Source of the DNA: Bacillus sp. ISL-55
GTDB taxonomy: Bacteria > Bacillota > Bacilli > Bacillales > Cytobacillaceae
Length of the DNA: 64,000 nucleotides
Reading direction: 5' to 3'
NCBI RefSeq assembly: GCF_018613155.1
Contig: NZ_JAGGQU010000031.1
Location: forward strand, 95,398-159,397
In this document: positions 35,241 through 44,376 of the stretch, piece by piece
Numbering within the stretch: the first letter of the stretch is position 1
Layout of the letters: the number at the start of each line of letters is the position of its first letter
Program-made: the position numbers and the translations under genes
The notes under the pieces: model-generated
Database searches by the model: none
What the model was told of the DNA's origin: nothing
The model's input: the letters and a program-made list of their open reading frames with translations, nothing else

Positions 35241-35267
35241 TAAAACTTATTAGTTTAGTCGGAATTA
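35241..35267 (-). promoter_or_regulatory. Candidate sulfur-regulator (CymR-like) operator
   Basis: TAAAACTTATTAGTTTAGTC followed by GGAATTA (read on the plus strand) resembles the A/T-rich CymR site that ends in GGAATTT. It lies 10-36 bp downstream of the -10 hexamer, a repressor position. The match is partial and the assignment tentative. Confidence 0.35.
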
Positions 35268-35276
35268 ATAAAGTTA

Positions 35277-35304
35277 ATTATAATGTATTCTGTCATCTTG
35301 TCAA
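35277..35304 (-). promoter_or_regulatory. Strong SigA promoter of the SsuBCA-like operon
   Basis: On the minus strand a perfect TTGACA (35304-35299) and a perfect TATAAT (35282-35277) are 16 bp apart, about 55 nt upstream of the first start codon. Confidence 0.85.
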
Positions 35305-35394
35305 CATTTCATTCTTTTATAAAATCTGGCAGCCCTTTTTTCCTCAGCTGCTTTTCGCGAGCTTCAATTTTTCGGCCCAACCACTCTTGCAAAA

Positions 35395-35423
35395 GAAAAT
35401 AGACCCGCATGTTTGCAGGTCTA
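35395..35423 (-). terminator. Terminator of azlCD
   Basis: TAGACC and GGTCTA, with an inner GCA/TGC pair, form a hairpin directly after the azlD stop. On the minus strand TATTTTCTTTT follows. Confidence 0.7.
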
Positions 35424-35726
35424 GAAAAAATATGAATATAAAGTTAAAACGGAAATGGAGCCAATGACGACAACAATGACGTTAGCTCCCATAAAAGCAA
35501 CGATGAATGCTGCGGCAGCCCCGATAAGCCCATACCAGATATCTTCCTGGATAAAAAGGATTGCAGGAAAGATCAGCGCTCCGAGAGTGGCATAAGGAAC
35601 ATTTTTCAGGACACCCTGGAGGAATGGCGGCAGTTCTTTTCCCCGAAACATCACAAACGGCAGCATCCTCGGAATGTAGGTTACGATTGCCATACCTATG
35701 ATCATGATGACAATTTCTTTACTCAT
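35421..35726 (-). CDS. azlD: AzlD-family branched-chain amino acid export subunit
   Basis: This is a protein of about 101 residues with three to four membrane segments (IVIMIIGMAIVTYIPRMLPFVMF at the N-terminus). AzlD works with AzlC as a two-part exporter of branched-chain amino acids or analogues. The ATG at 35726 overlaps azlC by 8 nt with AGGGGG upstream; the longer frame is rejected. Confidence 0.87.
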   Translation of the reverse strand: MSKEIVIMIIGMAIVTYIPRMLPFVMFRGKELPPFLQGVLKNVPYATLGALIFPAILFIQEDIWYGLIGAAAAFIVAFMGANVIVVVIGSISVLTLYSYFF

Positions 35727-36447
35727 CTGTTTCTGTCCCCCTGCCCTTCTTGAATGTTTCAACTGCTTCTACGAGAATCGCTGATAGCAGTGTTGCCAGC
35801 ACGATAGCCCAGCCAGTGGACATAAGTTCAGCCATCGTAAAAATCGAATTGAATGCCGCTGCGAGTACGGCAAGGTATACAACTTTCACATTGCCTTTCA
35901 TCGACGGAACTAGCAATCCCACAAACATGGCATACAAAGCGACTGACATACTTTCCTGAAGGGTCTGCGGTAATCCTGCTCCAATGATGAAGCCTAACCC
36001 CGAGAAAACAACCCAGCTTGAGTAAGCAGTAAGGTTCAAGCCGAACATATAACGGGCATTGATTGTACCATCGCGTGTCGCTGCGACTGAAAATGTCTCA
36101 TCCGTGATCCCGAATGAATAGCCCATTCTCGCTCCCAAGGTATCCTCTTCTGCTTTTTCATTCAAGGACGCAGACATGAGAAAATGGCGGATATTCACGA
36201 TAAATGTGGTAAGTATGACCTCAAATATCCCGATTCCCTGGGCGAGGAGACTTAACGAAATATATTGTGCGGCTCCCGCAAACACCAGCAAGCTCATCAT
36301 GACCGTCTCGCTAAGTGCAAGTCCCGTTGTTTTGGCAATCAAGCCAAAGGTAAGCGCAATCGGCATATAGCCTATCGCAATACTGATGCCCGATTGAACC
36401 CCTCTTTTAAAATCCGTTGCCTGCTTAACAGCCAATGTGCTTTCCAT
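35719..36447 (-). CDS. azlC: AzlC-family amino acid exporter subunit
   Basis: This 242-residue protein has the AzlC domain with about seven membrane segments (GVQSGISIAIGYMPIALTFGLIA at the start, then SLLVFAGAAQYISLSLL and FGITDETFSVA). In B. subtilis AzlCD exports leucine analogues and is controlled by AzlB; no azlB-like gene is next to it here. It is transcribed with azlD. Upstream, to 36744, lies a 297-bp gap in which I see no gene. Confidence 0.9.
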   Translation of the reverse strand: MESTLAVKQATDFKRGVQSGISIAIGYMPIALTFGLIAKTTGLALSETVMMSLLVFAGAAQYISLSLLAQGIGIFEVILTTFIVNIRHFLMSASLNEKAEEDTLGARMGYSFGITDETFSVAATRDGTINARYMFGLNLTAYSSWVVFSGLGFIIGAGLPQTLQESMSVALYAMFVGLLVPSMKGNVKVVYLAVLAAAFNSIFTMAELMSTGWAIVLATLLSAILVEAVETFKKGRGTETDE

Positions 36448-36712
36448 TCGCTTCCCGCCTTTCTATCACTATGTAAAAAACAGATTCCTTTAATCAATTA
36501 AAATATATTATACATACTTCCAGCACCTTGGAAAAGTATTTCTTTTACCGAAATAATTAGTTGAGTGAAAAGGTTTATGCATGGAGGCTGCTAATAAAGC
36601 AGTTGGTCGAATTATTGTTAATACCGTAAATTCCACAGTCAATAGTGATAGATAATAATAGATATTTGCTTTATTTCGGGTCAGGCAACATCAATCTTGG
36701 CTGCATAAATCA

Positions 36713-36740
36713 ACAAAAAAAACACGGCCGCGGCCGTGTT
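36713..36740 (-). terminator. Terminator of the enoyl-CoA hydratase gene
   Basis: AACACGGCCG and CGGCCGTGTT are contiguous inverted arms. On the minus strand TTTTTTTTG follows. Confidence 0.85.
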
Positions 36741-36743
36741 CAG

Positions 36744-37520
36744 TTACTTTCCTTTAAAATTCGGCTTCCGTTTTTCACTGAAGGCGGCCAGTGCTTCGAG
36801 GCGGTCTTCTGTTGGGATTGTGACTTCGTATGCTTTGCGCTCGATTTGCAATCCTGTCTGCAGGTCTGCGTTCATCCCCTGCTTGACGGCGTATTTTGCC
36901 TGCTGCAGGGCCACTGGGCCATTTGCCAGCATCATGTCAGCAAATTTCATGCATTCATCAAGCAAGCTTTCTTTTTTGACGACAGCTGTGACGAGTCCGT
37001 ATTCAAGCGCTTCCTCAGCTTTCAGCCGGCGTGCGGTCAAAATCAGCTCAAGTGCTTTTCCTTGCCCGATCAACCTTGGCAGCCGCTGTGTGCCTCCTGC
37101 ACCCGGGATAATCGCCAGGCTTGTTTCTGTCAATCCCATCTGTGTACCTGCAGCGGCAACACGGAAATCGCAGGCAAGGGCAAGCTCCATTCCGCCCCCG
37201 AAGGCAAATCCATTGATGGCGGCGATTGTCGGCTGTGGAAGCTGGTCAACCATCGTGAAGACTTCGCCGATTTTATAAATATTCCGCTTTACGTCCTCGT
37301 CGGATAAAGTACGGCGCTCCTTTAAATCAGCTCCGACACTGAATGCCTTTTCACCAGCTCCAGTAAAAATGACGACCCTGGCATCACGGTTAGACCTGAT
37401 TTTTTCAATAATTAGCTGTAATTCTCCGAGTGTATCATAGTTAAAGGCATTTAATGCGTCCGGACGATTCAGCGTGACAATTGCCGTATGCCCCTCTAAT
37501 TGAAAATCGATGTTTCCCAT
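36744..37520 (-). CDS. Enoyl-CoA hydratase/isomerase family protein
   Basis: This 258-residue crotonase-fold enzyme hydrates trans-2-enoyl-CoA in beta-oxidation or a related pathway. It shows the oxyanion-hole segment FSVGADLKER near residue 65 and AINGFAFGGGMELALACDFRVAA near 100-122. The two catalytic glutamates of the hydratases lie in the GGGMELALA region and in GLTETSLAIIPGAGGTQRL. The ATG at 37520 has AAGGAG 9 nt upstream and gives the usual family length. It follows the long-chain acyl-CoA ligase gene inversely (the ligase lies upstream) but is separated from it by a terminator. Confidence 0.92.
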   Translation of the reverse strand: MGNIDFQLEGHTAIVTLNRPDALNAFNYDTLGELQLIIEKIRSNRDARVVIFTGAGEKAFSVGADLKERRTLSDEDVKRNIYKIGEVFTMVDQLPQPTIAAINGFAFGGGMELALACDFRVAAAGTQMGLTETSLAIIPGAGGTQRLPRLIGQGKALELILTARRLKAEEALEYGLVTAVVKKESLLDECMKFADMMLANGPVALQQAKYAVKQGMNADLQTGLQIERKAYEVTIPTEDRLEALAAFSEKRKPNFKGK

Positions 37521-37580
37521 AATGATCAACTCCTTCTCCATTGACATTCTAGTCAAAAGTGCAAATATCCTCCCATTTAA

Positions 37581-37612
37581 GAAAAAAGAGGCAGGCATGG
37601 GCGCCTGCCTCT
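37581..37612 (-). terminator. Terminator of lcfB
   Basis: AGAGGCAGGC and GCCTGCCTCT form a perfect 10-bp stem. On the minus strand a T run (TTTTTTC) follows. Confidence 0.85.
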
Positions 37613-37617
37613 CATCA

Positions 37618-39180
37618 TTAGGATTGTTGTCCCTGTAATACCTGATTTTTCAGCGCTCTTCTTAAAATCTTTCCGGTTGTGTTTTTCGGAAGTTCTTCGA
37701 GGAACTCGATCGCACTTGGTACCTTGTATTTGGCCAGGTGTTCGCGGCAATATTCGAGCAGCTGCTCTTCTGTCAGGTCAGGATTCTTGCTGACTACATA
37801 GCACCTTACTGCTTCACCGAGATTTGGATCCGGAACCCCAAGAACTGCTACCTCGACAATGTCAGAATGGTTATATAAGACTTCCTCTACTTCACGTGGA
37901 TATACATTATATCCGCCCACAATAATCATATCTTTCTTGCGGTCGACAATGTAAAAATATCCTTCTTCGTCCATGCGGGCGAGATCTCCTGTATACAGCC
38001 AGCCATCCTTTATCGTGGCAGCTGTCTCTTCTGGCATCTTATAATAGCCTGCCATAACATTCGGACCGCGGACGATCAATTCACCAACTTCACCAGGAGC
38101 TACTTCATCTCCCATTTCATTGACAACCTTGTTCTCTACATTCACGATTGAAGTTCCGATTGAACCAGCCTTGCGCGGACGGTCAAGTGGATTGAAGCAT
38201 GTAACTGGTGCTGCCTCTGACAAACCGTATCCCTCTGAAACCATTACATTGAATTTACGCTCAAAATTTTGAAGAAGCGCAACCGGAAGTGAAGCACCGC
38301 CAGAAATACACAGTCGAAGTGACTTAAGGTCATCCGGATTTCCTTCTGGATACTGGATCAGGAAATTGTACATTGTTGGTACCCCGGCAAATACAGTAGC
38401 CTCGTATTCCCGCGCAATCCTGAACACTTCCGCCGGGCTGAATCTTGGAACAATCAACAGTGTTCCACCATTCATCAATGGCGCATTAAGGGCAACGGTC
38501 AAGCAGAAAACATGGAACATCGGCAAGGCAGTGATCACCTTATCATCTTCGTTCATTTTAAGGTAATCGCTTACATCTTTAGCGTTGCTGTAAAGATTTT
38601 TGTGTGTAAGCATGGCCCCTTTAGGCTTGCCTGTTGTTCCAGACGTATAAAGAATGATTGCTACATCATCATCGCTCAGCTCAGGGCCCTTGAAATCAAG
38701 ATCTCCGGAACCAACGACATGTGTAAACGGTTTCAATTTTGAGCCTAAAGAAAGCTTGGACATTTCTTCTTCAGACATCTGGTTCTGGCCTGTCTCCGCA
38801 ATTACGAAGTGTTCGACCTTTGGCAGATGCTGATGCATTTTTTCTGCAAGCGGCAGCATTAAATCCAGTCCAACGACAAGTTTTACATCGCCGTTATTCA
38901 GGATATAGCCGATTTCATCTGCGGTGTAAATTGGATTGATGGGAATGACTGTTGCACCGAGTCTAAGGGCTCCGTACAAACTGATGACAAAATGTGGAGA
39001 GTTTCCTAGCAACAATGCGATATGATCGCCTTTTTTTACCCCTAATTTCTCAAGACCAGAAGCAAACTTTGTTACTGCAGCATCAAGCTCTGCATAGGTA
39101 CTTGCTTTGTCCATGAAAAAATATGCCGGCTTATCGCCCAGCATTGAGGCAGTGTGATGAAGCTGTGATGAAAGATTCAT
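37618..39180 (-). CDS. lcfB: Long-chain fatty-acid-CoA ligase (LcfB/YhfL)
   Basis: This 520-residue ANL enzyme activates long-chain fatty acids to acyl-CoA for beta-oxidation. Motifs in order are [18 protein letters not shown] near residue 170, GYGLSEAAP near 300, [13 protein letters not shown] near 385, and [21 protein letters not shown] near 405, ending [12 protein letters not shown]. The ATG at 39180 is preceded by GGGGAAGGGAG; the 39-residue upstream extension crosses the promoter leader and is rejected. The neighbourhood (lplJ, yhfI, yhfH) matches lcfB in B. subtilis. Confidence 0.93.
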   Translation of the reverse strand: MNLSSQLHHTASMLGDKPAYFFMDKASTYAELDAAVTKFASGLEKLGVKKGDHIALLLGNSPHFVISLYGALRLGATVIPINPIYTADEIGYILNNGDVKLVVGLDLMLPLAEKMHQHLPKVEHFVIAETGQNQMSEEEMSKLSLGSKLKPFTHVVGSGDLDFKGPELSDDDVAIILYTSGTTGKPKGAMLTHKNLYSNAKDVSDYLKMNEDDKVITALPMFHVFCLTVALNAPLMNGGTLLIVPRFSPAEVFRIAREYEATVFAGVPTMYNFLIQYPEGNPDDLKSLRLCISGGASLPVALLQNFERKFNVMVSEGYGLSEAAPVTCFNPLDRPRKAGSIGTSIVNVENKVVNEMGDEVAPGEVGELIVRGPNVMAGYYKMPEETAATIKDGWLYTGDLARMDEEGYFYIVDRKKDMIIVGGYNVYPREVEEVLYNHSDIVEVAVLGVPDPNLGEAVRCYVVSKNPDLTEEQLLEYCREHLAKYKVPSAIEFLEELPKNTTGKILRRALKNQVLQGQQS

Positions 39181-39200
39181 TAACTCCCTTCCCCCTTTGC

Positions 39201-39272
39201 GGTGACAAGAGTCACCAAACTTTGAATAAAGTTTTCTAAATATATTATATTGAAAGAAAATTATGGATTCAA
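39201..39272 (-). promoter_or_regulatory. lcfB promoter with two leader inverted repeats
   Basis: On the minus strand TTGAAT (39272-39267) and TATAAT (39249-39244) are 17 bp apart. Just downstream lies the inverted repeat AAACTTT-GAAT-AAAGTTT (39217-39234) at an operator position. Next to the ribosome binding site lies a GGTGAC-AAGA-GTCACC hairpin (39201-39216). The repressor is not known; the sequence is not the usual FadR box. Confidence 0.6.
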
Positions 39273-39311
39273 GGAAAATATGTCGGAATTCTAACAATTT
39301 TACTTTTAGTA

Positions 39312-39342
39312 AATTAAAAACGCGGTGTCATCAACACCGCGT
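39312..39342 (-). terminator. Terminator of lplJ
   Basis: ACGCGGTGT and ACACCGCGT form a 9-bp stem with a 5-nt loop. On the minus strand TTTTTAATTT follows. Confidence 0.85.
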
Positions 39343-39350
39343 CCATTTGT

Positions 39351-40340
39351 TTAATATATTAAGTTAATGAAATCTTCTTTAGAAATATTTCCAAAATAAT
39401 GTTGGAAATCTACATCTTTCAATGCAGCGGCAATTTGGGACTTCTCATATTTAAGCCCTGTAAGTTTGTCCTCGATTTCGGTAACATCGCCAACACCGAA
39501 GAAATCTCCATAGATTTTGCAGTTTTCGATGATTCCTTTATTGACCTCAAAACGCACATCAATTTGCCCCACTGGGAATCGATGTGAATGCTGCAGGTTG
39601 AATTTAGGCGACTTTCCATAATTCCAATCCCAGTTCTGGTATCTTTCCTTTGATAGCTCGTGGATTTTTTCCCAGTCCTGCTCTGTTAAAACATACTCAG
39701 GAATTTCATCCAGTCCCTCAAAGATGTTTTTTAACAGAAGCGACCGGAATTGCTCAATTGTAACTTTTTCTGAGAGAAACTCGGAGATATTCGCAACCCG
39801 GCTGCGGATTGACTTGATGCCTTTAGATTCTATTTTGTCTTTTTTTACGTTAAGCGCAGACACTACGCTCTCGATTTCTGAAGCAAACAATAAGGTACCA
39901 TGGCTAAACATCCGCCCTTTTGTGGAAAATTGAGCGTTTCCGGATATTTTTCTTCCCTCAGCCATCAGGTCATTCCTTCCGCTCAATTCGGCATTGACTC
40001 CCAGTTTCCTTAAAGCATTCACCACTGGCTCGGTAAACTTCCTGAAATTGTGGAAGCTTTCTCCGTCGTCCTTTGTTATAAAGCTGAAATTCAAATTGCC
40101 AAGGTCGTGGTACACGGCTCCGCCTCCGGATAAACGGCGGACGACATGAATCCCATTCTTTTCTACATATTCAGTATTGATTTCTTCAATTGTGTTCTGG
40201 TTCTTGCCAATGATGATGGATGGTTCGTTTATATAGAAAAGAAGGTAGGTTTCATTGATATCCAGATTCTTCAAGGCATATTCTTCGTTTGCCAGGTTGA
40301 TCCTCGGATCCGTAATACCTTTATTATCGATAAATAACAT
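39351..40340 (-). CDS. lplJ: Lipoate-protein ligase LplJ
   Basis: LplJ activates free lipoate with ATP and attaches it to the E2 and GcvH proteins. The 329-residue protein has the biotin/lipoate ligase fold with IIGKNQNTIEEINTEYVEKNGIHVVRRLSGGGAVYHDLGNLNFSF near residues 48-90 (the RRxSGGGAVYHD nucleotide-binding loop) and SGNAQFSTKGRMFSHGTLLF near 135-155. The C-terminal accessory domain is present. It starts 15 nt after the yhfI-like gene, in one transcript. Confidence 0.94.
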   Translation of the reverse strand: MLFIDNKGITDPRINLANEEYALKNLDINETYLLFYINEPSIIIGKNQNTIEEINTEYVEKNGIHVVRRLSGGGAVYHDLGNLNFSFITKDDGESFHNFRKFTEPVVNALRKLGVNAELSGRNDLMAEGRKISGNAQFSTKGRMFSHGTLLFASEIESVVSALNVKKDKIESKGIKSIRSRVANISEFLSEKVTIEQFRSLLLKNIFEGLDEIPEYVLTEQDWEKIHELSKERYQNWDWNYGKSPKFNLQHSHRFPVGQIDVRFEVNKGIIENCKIYGDFFGVGDVTEIEDKLTGLKYEKSQIAAALKDVDFQHYFGNISKEDFINLIY

Positions 40341-40354
40341 GGTTGATTCTCCTT

Positions 40355-41089
40355 TTATAAGGTTATTTCAAGACCTTCCCTGGCCAGGGTGACCGGGCCG
40401 GAAAATAGTGTTGAAGCTTCGGAAACGAGCTGATCGATTTCACCATAATGAGGCAGGTGAGTCAATACCAGCTGCTTCACTCCCGCCTGGTTAGCGAGCT
40501 TTCCATTATCATAGCTGTTCATATGCCCTGCACCCTTGCCGTCCTGGTTACCATAGAAATTGCATTCTGAAAGCAATAAGTCAGCACCGGAAGCAAAAGG
40601 AATGAACTCTTCCTTAAAGGATGTATCAGCTGTATACACCAAAGACTTGCCGCCAGCTTCGATTCGCATTGCATAGCATGGAACTGGATGGACTGCAGGG
40701 ATAAAGGAGATGGTGAAAGGTCCGATTTCAAGTTTTTTTGCCGGGTCGTAGACCACTCCCTTTGTGATGTTTTTATATGTAAGTTTTGCGAACTCCTGCT
40801 TGTCCAGTGCATGACCGTAAATCGGCAGCTGAGGCGATTTCTTTCCCAAAAACCCCTGGATCAGGCGTGCATGCTGCAGTACGCCGATGTCGGCAACATG
40901 ATCAGGATGATAATGTGACAGCACCATCGCATCCAGTTCTTCAGGCTGCACGAAATTTTGGAGCTTCGCGAGCACGCCGCTGCCAAAGTCTATCATGAGT
41001 TTAAAACCTTCATGTTCAAGCAAATATCCTGTGCTGGCTTCATTCACTTTGGGATATCCGCCCCAGAATCCTATTATTGTCAGCTTCAA
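40355..41089 (-). CDS. yhfI: MBL-fold metallo-hydrolase, YhfI-like
   Basis: This 244-residue metallo-beta-lactamase-fold hydrolase has the metal-binding motif LSHYHPDHVAD near residue 58 and further ligands in IPAVHPVPCYAMR and LVYTADTSF; the final His lies in LVLTHLPHYG. It resembles RNase Z-type small hydrolases and, from memory, YhfI. The substrate is unknown. A TTG at 41089 follows AGGAGGG by 7 nt and gives the family N-terminus KLTIIGFWGGYP; the longer ATG frame to 41143 is less likely. It is the first gene before lplJ. Confidence 0.87.
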   Translation of the reverse strand: MKLTIIGFWGGYPKVNEASTGYLLEHEGFKLMIDFGSGVLAKLQNFVQPEELDAMVLSHYHPDHVADIGVLQHARLIQGFLGKKSPQLPIYGHALDKQEFAKLTYKNITKGVVYDPAKKLEIGPFTISFIPAVHPVPCYAMRIEAGGKSLVYTADTSFKEEFIPFASGADLLLSECNFYGNQDGKGAGHMNSYDNGKLANQAGVKQLVLTHLPHYGEIDQLVSEASTLFSGPVTLAREGLEITL

Positions 41090-41260
41090 TGAATGCCCTC
41101 CTAAAATCACACGTTTTCTTTCACTATACTTCATTTTGCCCATTTTTTCACTTTAGTCGTTTTTTCAGAAAATTATGATTGACTCTTTCCAGACTGTTAT
41201 AATACAATATAGTAAATAATAAGTCTGTACCAAAACAACTACTCAATTGGAGGGAACATC

Positions 41261-41395
41261 ATGATCGAAAATGTTGTAGAATTCTTTCGTAATTTGCCAA
41301 AGAAGCAGTGCATGGAGTGTGGAGAAACAATTGATGAACAGCATGAATGCTATGGAAATAAGTGCGATGGATGCATGGACCCTGGCAAACTATAA
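41261..41395 (+). CDS. yhfH: YhfH-like 44-residue zinc-ribbon protein
   Basis: This small gene follows GGAGGG by 6 nt. It encodes MIENVVEFFRNLPKK, then a CxxC pair (CMECG), a short linker, and CYGNKCDGCM with a second CxxC, so a single zinc knuckle is likely. It is divergent from yhfI, as in B. subtilis. Function unknown. Confidence 0.8.
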   Translation: MIENVVEFFRNLPKKQCMECGETIDEQHECYGNKCDGCMDPGKL

Positions 41396-41471
41396 AAACT
41401 GAATCGTTTTCCTTCCCCGGTAATCCGGGTGTAATACAATCCCTTTCCCGCAGTTCCTAAACTGCACATGA

Positions 41472-41507
41472 AAAGCCAGCTCGTTCATTGAACGGCTGGC
41501 TCTTTTT
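41472..41507. terminator. Bidirectional terminator between yhfH and yhgE
   Basis: AGCCAG, with inner CGTTC, pairs with GAACG and CTGGCT. TTTTTT follows on the plus strand and an A-rich flank lies on the other side. It serves the two convergent genes. Confidence 0.75.
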
Positions 41508-41510
41508 TCA

Positions 41511-43712
41511 TTATTCCTGCACTAAAACAGCAAATCTTCGCTTAAACATCCAATGAAAATAAACTGCTGTGCCTGCAGCCAGGACTGCAATATATCCGCC
41601 TAAAATTGCTGCATTTTGCCACATGAAACCGAAATCCCCGCTTGAGATGACAGCTTTGAATCCTTGGACTGAATAAGTCATTGGCAAGTATGCGTTAAAC
41701 TTCTGCAGGAAGCCCGGAATCAATTCCAATGGGAATGTTCCTGCGCTTGTCGTAAGCTGTAAAATCAGGATGACGATGGCAACAAAACGGCCAGGGTCTC
41801 CTAACAATGTCACAAGGAACTGAATCAGTGCGATAAAAGTCAGGCTTGTGATAATGGAGAAGACCACGAAAAGCGGAACACTTTCTACGTCTAGTCCCAG
41901 CCCCTTGAGAAGGATGGCATCAGCTGCAAGTGCCTGCAATATTCCAATCCCTGTAAGGATGCCGAATTTGCTGAAGAACCAGCTTGCACCGCTTGAAGGG
42001 ACTCCAGCCGGTTCCCTTAATGGGAATACGATCGAAAGCAGCAATGCACCGACAAATAACCCAAGAGATAAGAAATATGGTGCAAATCCTGTTCCATAGT
42101 TCGGAACTCCCTTGAATGTTTCATTCGCCAGCTTTACTGGTGCAGCAAGCATATTGTAGGTTTCCTCATCTGGGTTCACCTTTGCTTTTTCTGCTCCATC
42201 CTTAAGCTTTTCAGCAAGCTCGGAGGTTCCATCCGCCACCTTGGTGTTTCCTTCAGACAATTTTCCGGCACCAGATGCCAGTTTGTCTGCTCCGTCGGTC
42301 ATGGCTGCAGAACCAGCTGCCAGCTGATCGATTCCGCCAACAAGTTTGGAACTTCCATTCGCCAGCTCAACAGAACCCGCTTTCGCCTCACTCAGCTTGT
42401 CACCGAACAGCTGAAGACCCGAATGGAATTCTTCTTGGCCGGCTGCCAGTTTTGCAGCACCAGTTTCCACTTGTCCGCTACCTGCTGCAAGCTTCGAGAC
42501 TCCCTGCTGCAGCTCACCCTGTCCAGCAATGACTTTATTCAAGCCGGCTGATAATTCCCCAGAACCTGCAGCCAGTTTACCCGCTGAGTCTGAAAGTTGC
42601 GATGTCCCATTCTCAACATCTGCACTGCCTGCTTCAAGTTTGGCAAGCGCTGCGGCAAGCTCATTTTGTTTTTCAGGATAGGCACTTAATAAAGGCGCCA
42701 TTGCCACCAATTGTTTTTGCAGCTCTTGAATGCCGGCATGAACTTGAGCTGCTCCGCCAGACGCCTTGTCAGCCCCTGCTTTCCAGGCTGTCAGATTTTG
42801 GCCAAGATTCTCTGATCCCTGTTCGATTTGTTTAGTACCCTCAATCAATTCTGGGATCTTGCTGTTTGCCTGGTCTAAACCTGCTTTTACTTGTGAAGCA
42901 CCTGCCTGTAAATCTTTCTGGCCTGCCAGAAGTTGGCCCGAAGCATCCTCGAGCTTCGTTTCTCCTTCTTCCAATTGACCAAGTCCACCAGCGAGCTTTG
43001 CTGCTCCATTTGCCAACTCTTTGGCACCGGAATCAGCTGAGTTCATTCCCTGATTGAAGTCAATCGACTTGCTGGCTAGCACGGATAGATTGTCATAAAG
43101 CTCCTGGCTTCCATCCTTAAGCTTCACCGCACCGTCATTCAGTTCGGAAGCTCCGTCGCTCGCCTGGCCAAGTCCATCTGCCAGTTCGCTGATTTTGTCA
43201 AACATCGTTTCCGCATACGTTTCAGAAACCTTTTCGGACACGGAAGCCTTGATTTTTTCTGCTGCTGTTCCGCCAATCTGAGCAGATAGGAAGTTGAAGC
43301 TTTCATTAGGAATATAAACGAGTTCAAGCTTTTCTGGATGTTCATCCATCAAAGTTGTTGCATTTTCAGAGAAATCTTTCGGGATTCTGATGAGCATATA
43401 ATATTTTTGCTGCTCAAGTCCTTTTGTCCCTTCTTCCTCCGATACAAAGTCAAAACCAAAGTCGTTGCTTTCCCTCAGTTTTTCTACAAGGTCATTACCG
43501 AGGTCAAGCTTCTCGCCGTCAATCGCTGACCCTGAATCACTGTTGACAACAGCTACAGGAAGATCGGAAAGGTGTTCATACGGATCCCAAAATGCCCATA
43601 GGAACATTCCACTGTAAAGAACCGGAATGAACAAGACGGCAATGATTGGAATGAGAAGCTTCTTATTTCGAAAAATAGAAAGCAATTCTTGGGTGAATAG
43701 ATTTTTTTTCAT
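41511..43712 (-). CDS. yhgE: YhgE/Pip-family membrane protein
   Basis: This 733-residue membrane protein has one N-terminal membrane segment (about 17-38) followed by an extracellular region of more than 450 residues, and a C-terminal ABC-2-like block of about five segments. The extracellular part contains many 7- to 11-residue repeats such as KLAGGLGQLEEGETKLEDAS (x-L-x-x-G-x type), predicted as a long coiled coil or beta-roll. YhgE relates to the phage-infection protein Pip of lactococci and to ESX/type VII accessory proteins (YueB type). It is downstream of the TetR gene yhgD and has a matching operator in its leader. Confidence 0.92.
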   Translation of the reverse strand: MKKNLFTQELLSIFRNKKLLIPIIAVLFIPVLYSGMFLWAFWDPYEHLSDLPVAVVNSDSGSAIDGEKLDLGNDLVEKLRESNDFGFDFVSEEEGTKGLEQQKYYMLIRIPKDFSENATTLMDEHPEKLELVYIPNESFNFLSAQIGGTAAEKIKASVSEKVSETYAETMFDKISELADGLGQASDGASELNDGAVKLKDGSQELYDNLSVLASKSIDFNQGMNSADSGAKELANGAAKLAGGLGQLEEGETKLEDASGQLLAGQKDLQAGASQVKAGLDQANSKIPELIEGTKQIEQGSENLGQNLTAWKAGADKASGGAAQVHAGIQELQKQLVAMAPLLSAYPEKQNELAAALAKLEAGSADVENGTSQLSDSAGKLAAGSGELSAGLNKVIAGQGELQQGVSKLAAGSGQVETGAAKLAAGQEEFHSGLQLFGDKLSEAKAGSVELANGSSKLVGGIDQLAAGSAAMTDGADKLASGAGKLSEGNTKVADGTSELAEKLKDGAEKAKVNPDEETYNMLAAPVKLANETFKGVPNYGTGFAPYFLSLGLFVGALLLSIVFPLREPAGVPSSGASWFFSKFGILTGIGILQALAADAILLKGLGLDVESVPLFVVFSIITSLTFIALIQFLVTLLGDPGRFVAIVILILQLTTSAGTFPLELIPGFLQKFNAYLPMTYSVQGFKAVISSGDFGFMWQNAAILGGYIAVLAAGTAVYFHWMFKRRFAVLVQE

Positions 43713-43735
43713 TTTTAGTCCTCCATGATGTAATT

Positions 43736-43762
43736 AATGACCATTTCGTTCATTTGGTCATT
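43736..43762. promoter_or_regulatory. TetR-type operator upstream of yhgE
   Basis: AATGACC, 13 bases, GGTCATT (27 bp in all) lies 24 nt upstream of yhgE, in the gap after yhgD. The identical 7-13-7 arrangement recurs upstream of yhgD at 44377. Confidence 0.75.
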
Positions 43763-43787
43763 TTATTGTTAAAAATAAGGACTATCC

Positions 43788-44360
43788 TTAATCAGACAAT
43801 CCTTTGAAGATATAAAACTCAAACAAATCAGAGATTTTTTCTTTTTCGATTGGTTCGTTCTTCTTTTCCCAGTCAAAAATCAGTGCGATATAAAGCTTCA
43901 TCATGATAAACGATGTGATTTCCGGGTCGCATTCCTTTATTTCGCCCTTTTCGATTGCCTGGATGACTTTATCCTTAATGAAACCGAGGATGGCAGATTC
44001 AAGCTTATCCATGACTTCCACAACAGCAGGGGTACCGATGTCCCGTGCTTCCTGGGAAAGCTTGATCGTCAGCTGATGTTTCTTACGGAACTCCAACAGC
44101 CGATATAAAGCTCTGTGGACATTTTCATAAAAAGAATCTGCTGGATTCACAGCCTCATTTGCAACCTCTCTCATTTCTTTGATCAGACCATTAATAATTT
44201 CATCAAAAAGCTGTTCCTTATTTTTAAAAAAAGTATAGATTGTGCCTTTCCCGACATTCGCCAGCTTTGCGACCTGATCTATCGTTGTTGCTTTATAGCC
44301 GTAGAGCGAAAAAGAATTATTGGCTGCCTCAATAATCTGCTGCCTCCGGTCGATTGCCAT
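43788..44360 (-). CDS. yhgD: TetR/AcrR-family repressor YhgD
   Basis: This 190-residue regulator has an N-terminal helix-turn-helix (AANNSFSLYGYKATTIDQVAKLANVGKGTIYTFFKNKEQLFDEII, about residues 11-55) and an all-helical ligand domain of the FadR/YsiA-like class. The ATG at 44360 has TGGAGGTG 6 nt upstream. It lies between hemY and yhgE, as in B. subtilis. The same inverted repeat occurs in its own promoter and before yhgE, so it probably represses both. Confidence 0.9.
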   Translation of the reverse strand: MAIDRRQQIIEAANNSFSLYGYKATTIDQVAKLANVGKGTIYTFFKNKEQLFDEIINGLIKEMREVANEAVNPADSFYENVHRALYRLLEFRKKHQLTIKLSQEARDIGTPAVVEVMDKLESAILGFIKDKVIQAIEKGEIKECDPEITSFIMMKLYIALIFDWEKKNEPIEKEKISDLFEFYIFKGLSD

Positions 44361-44376
44361 GACTACACCTCCATAA

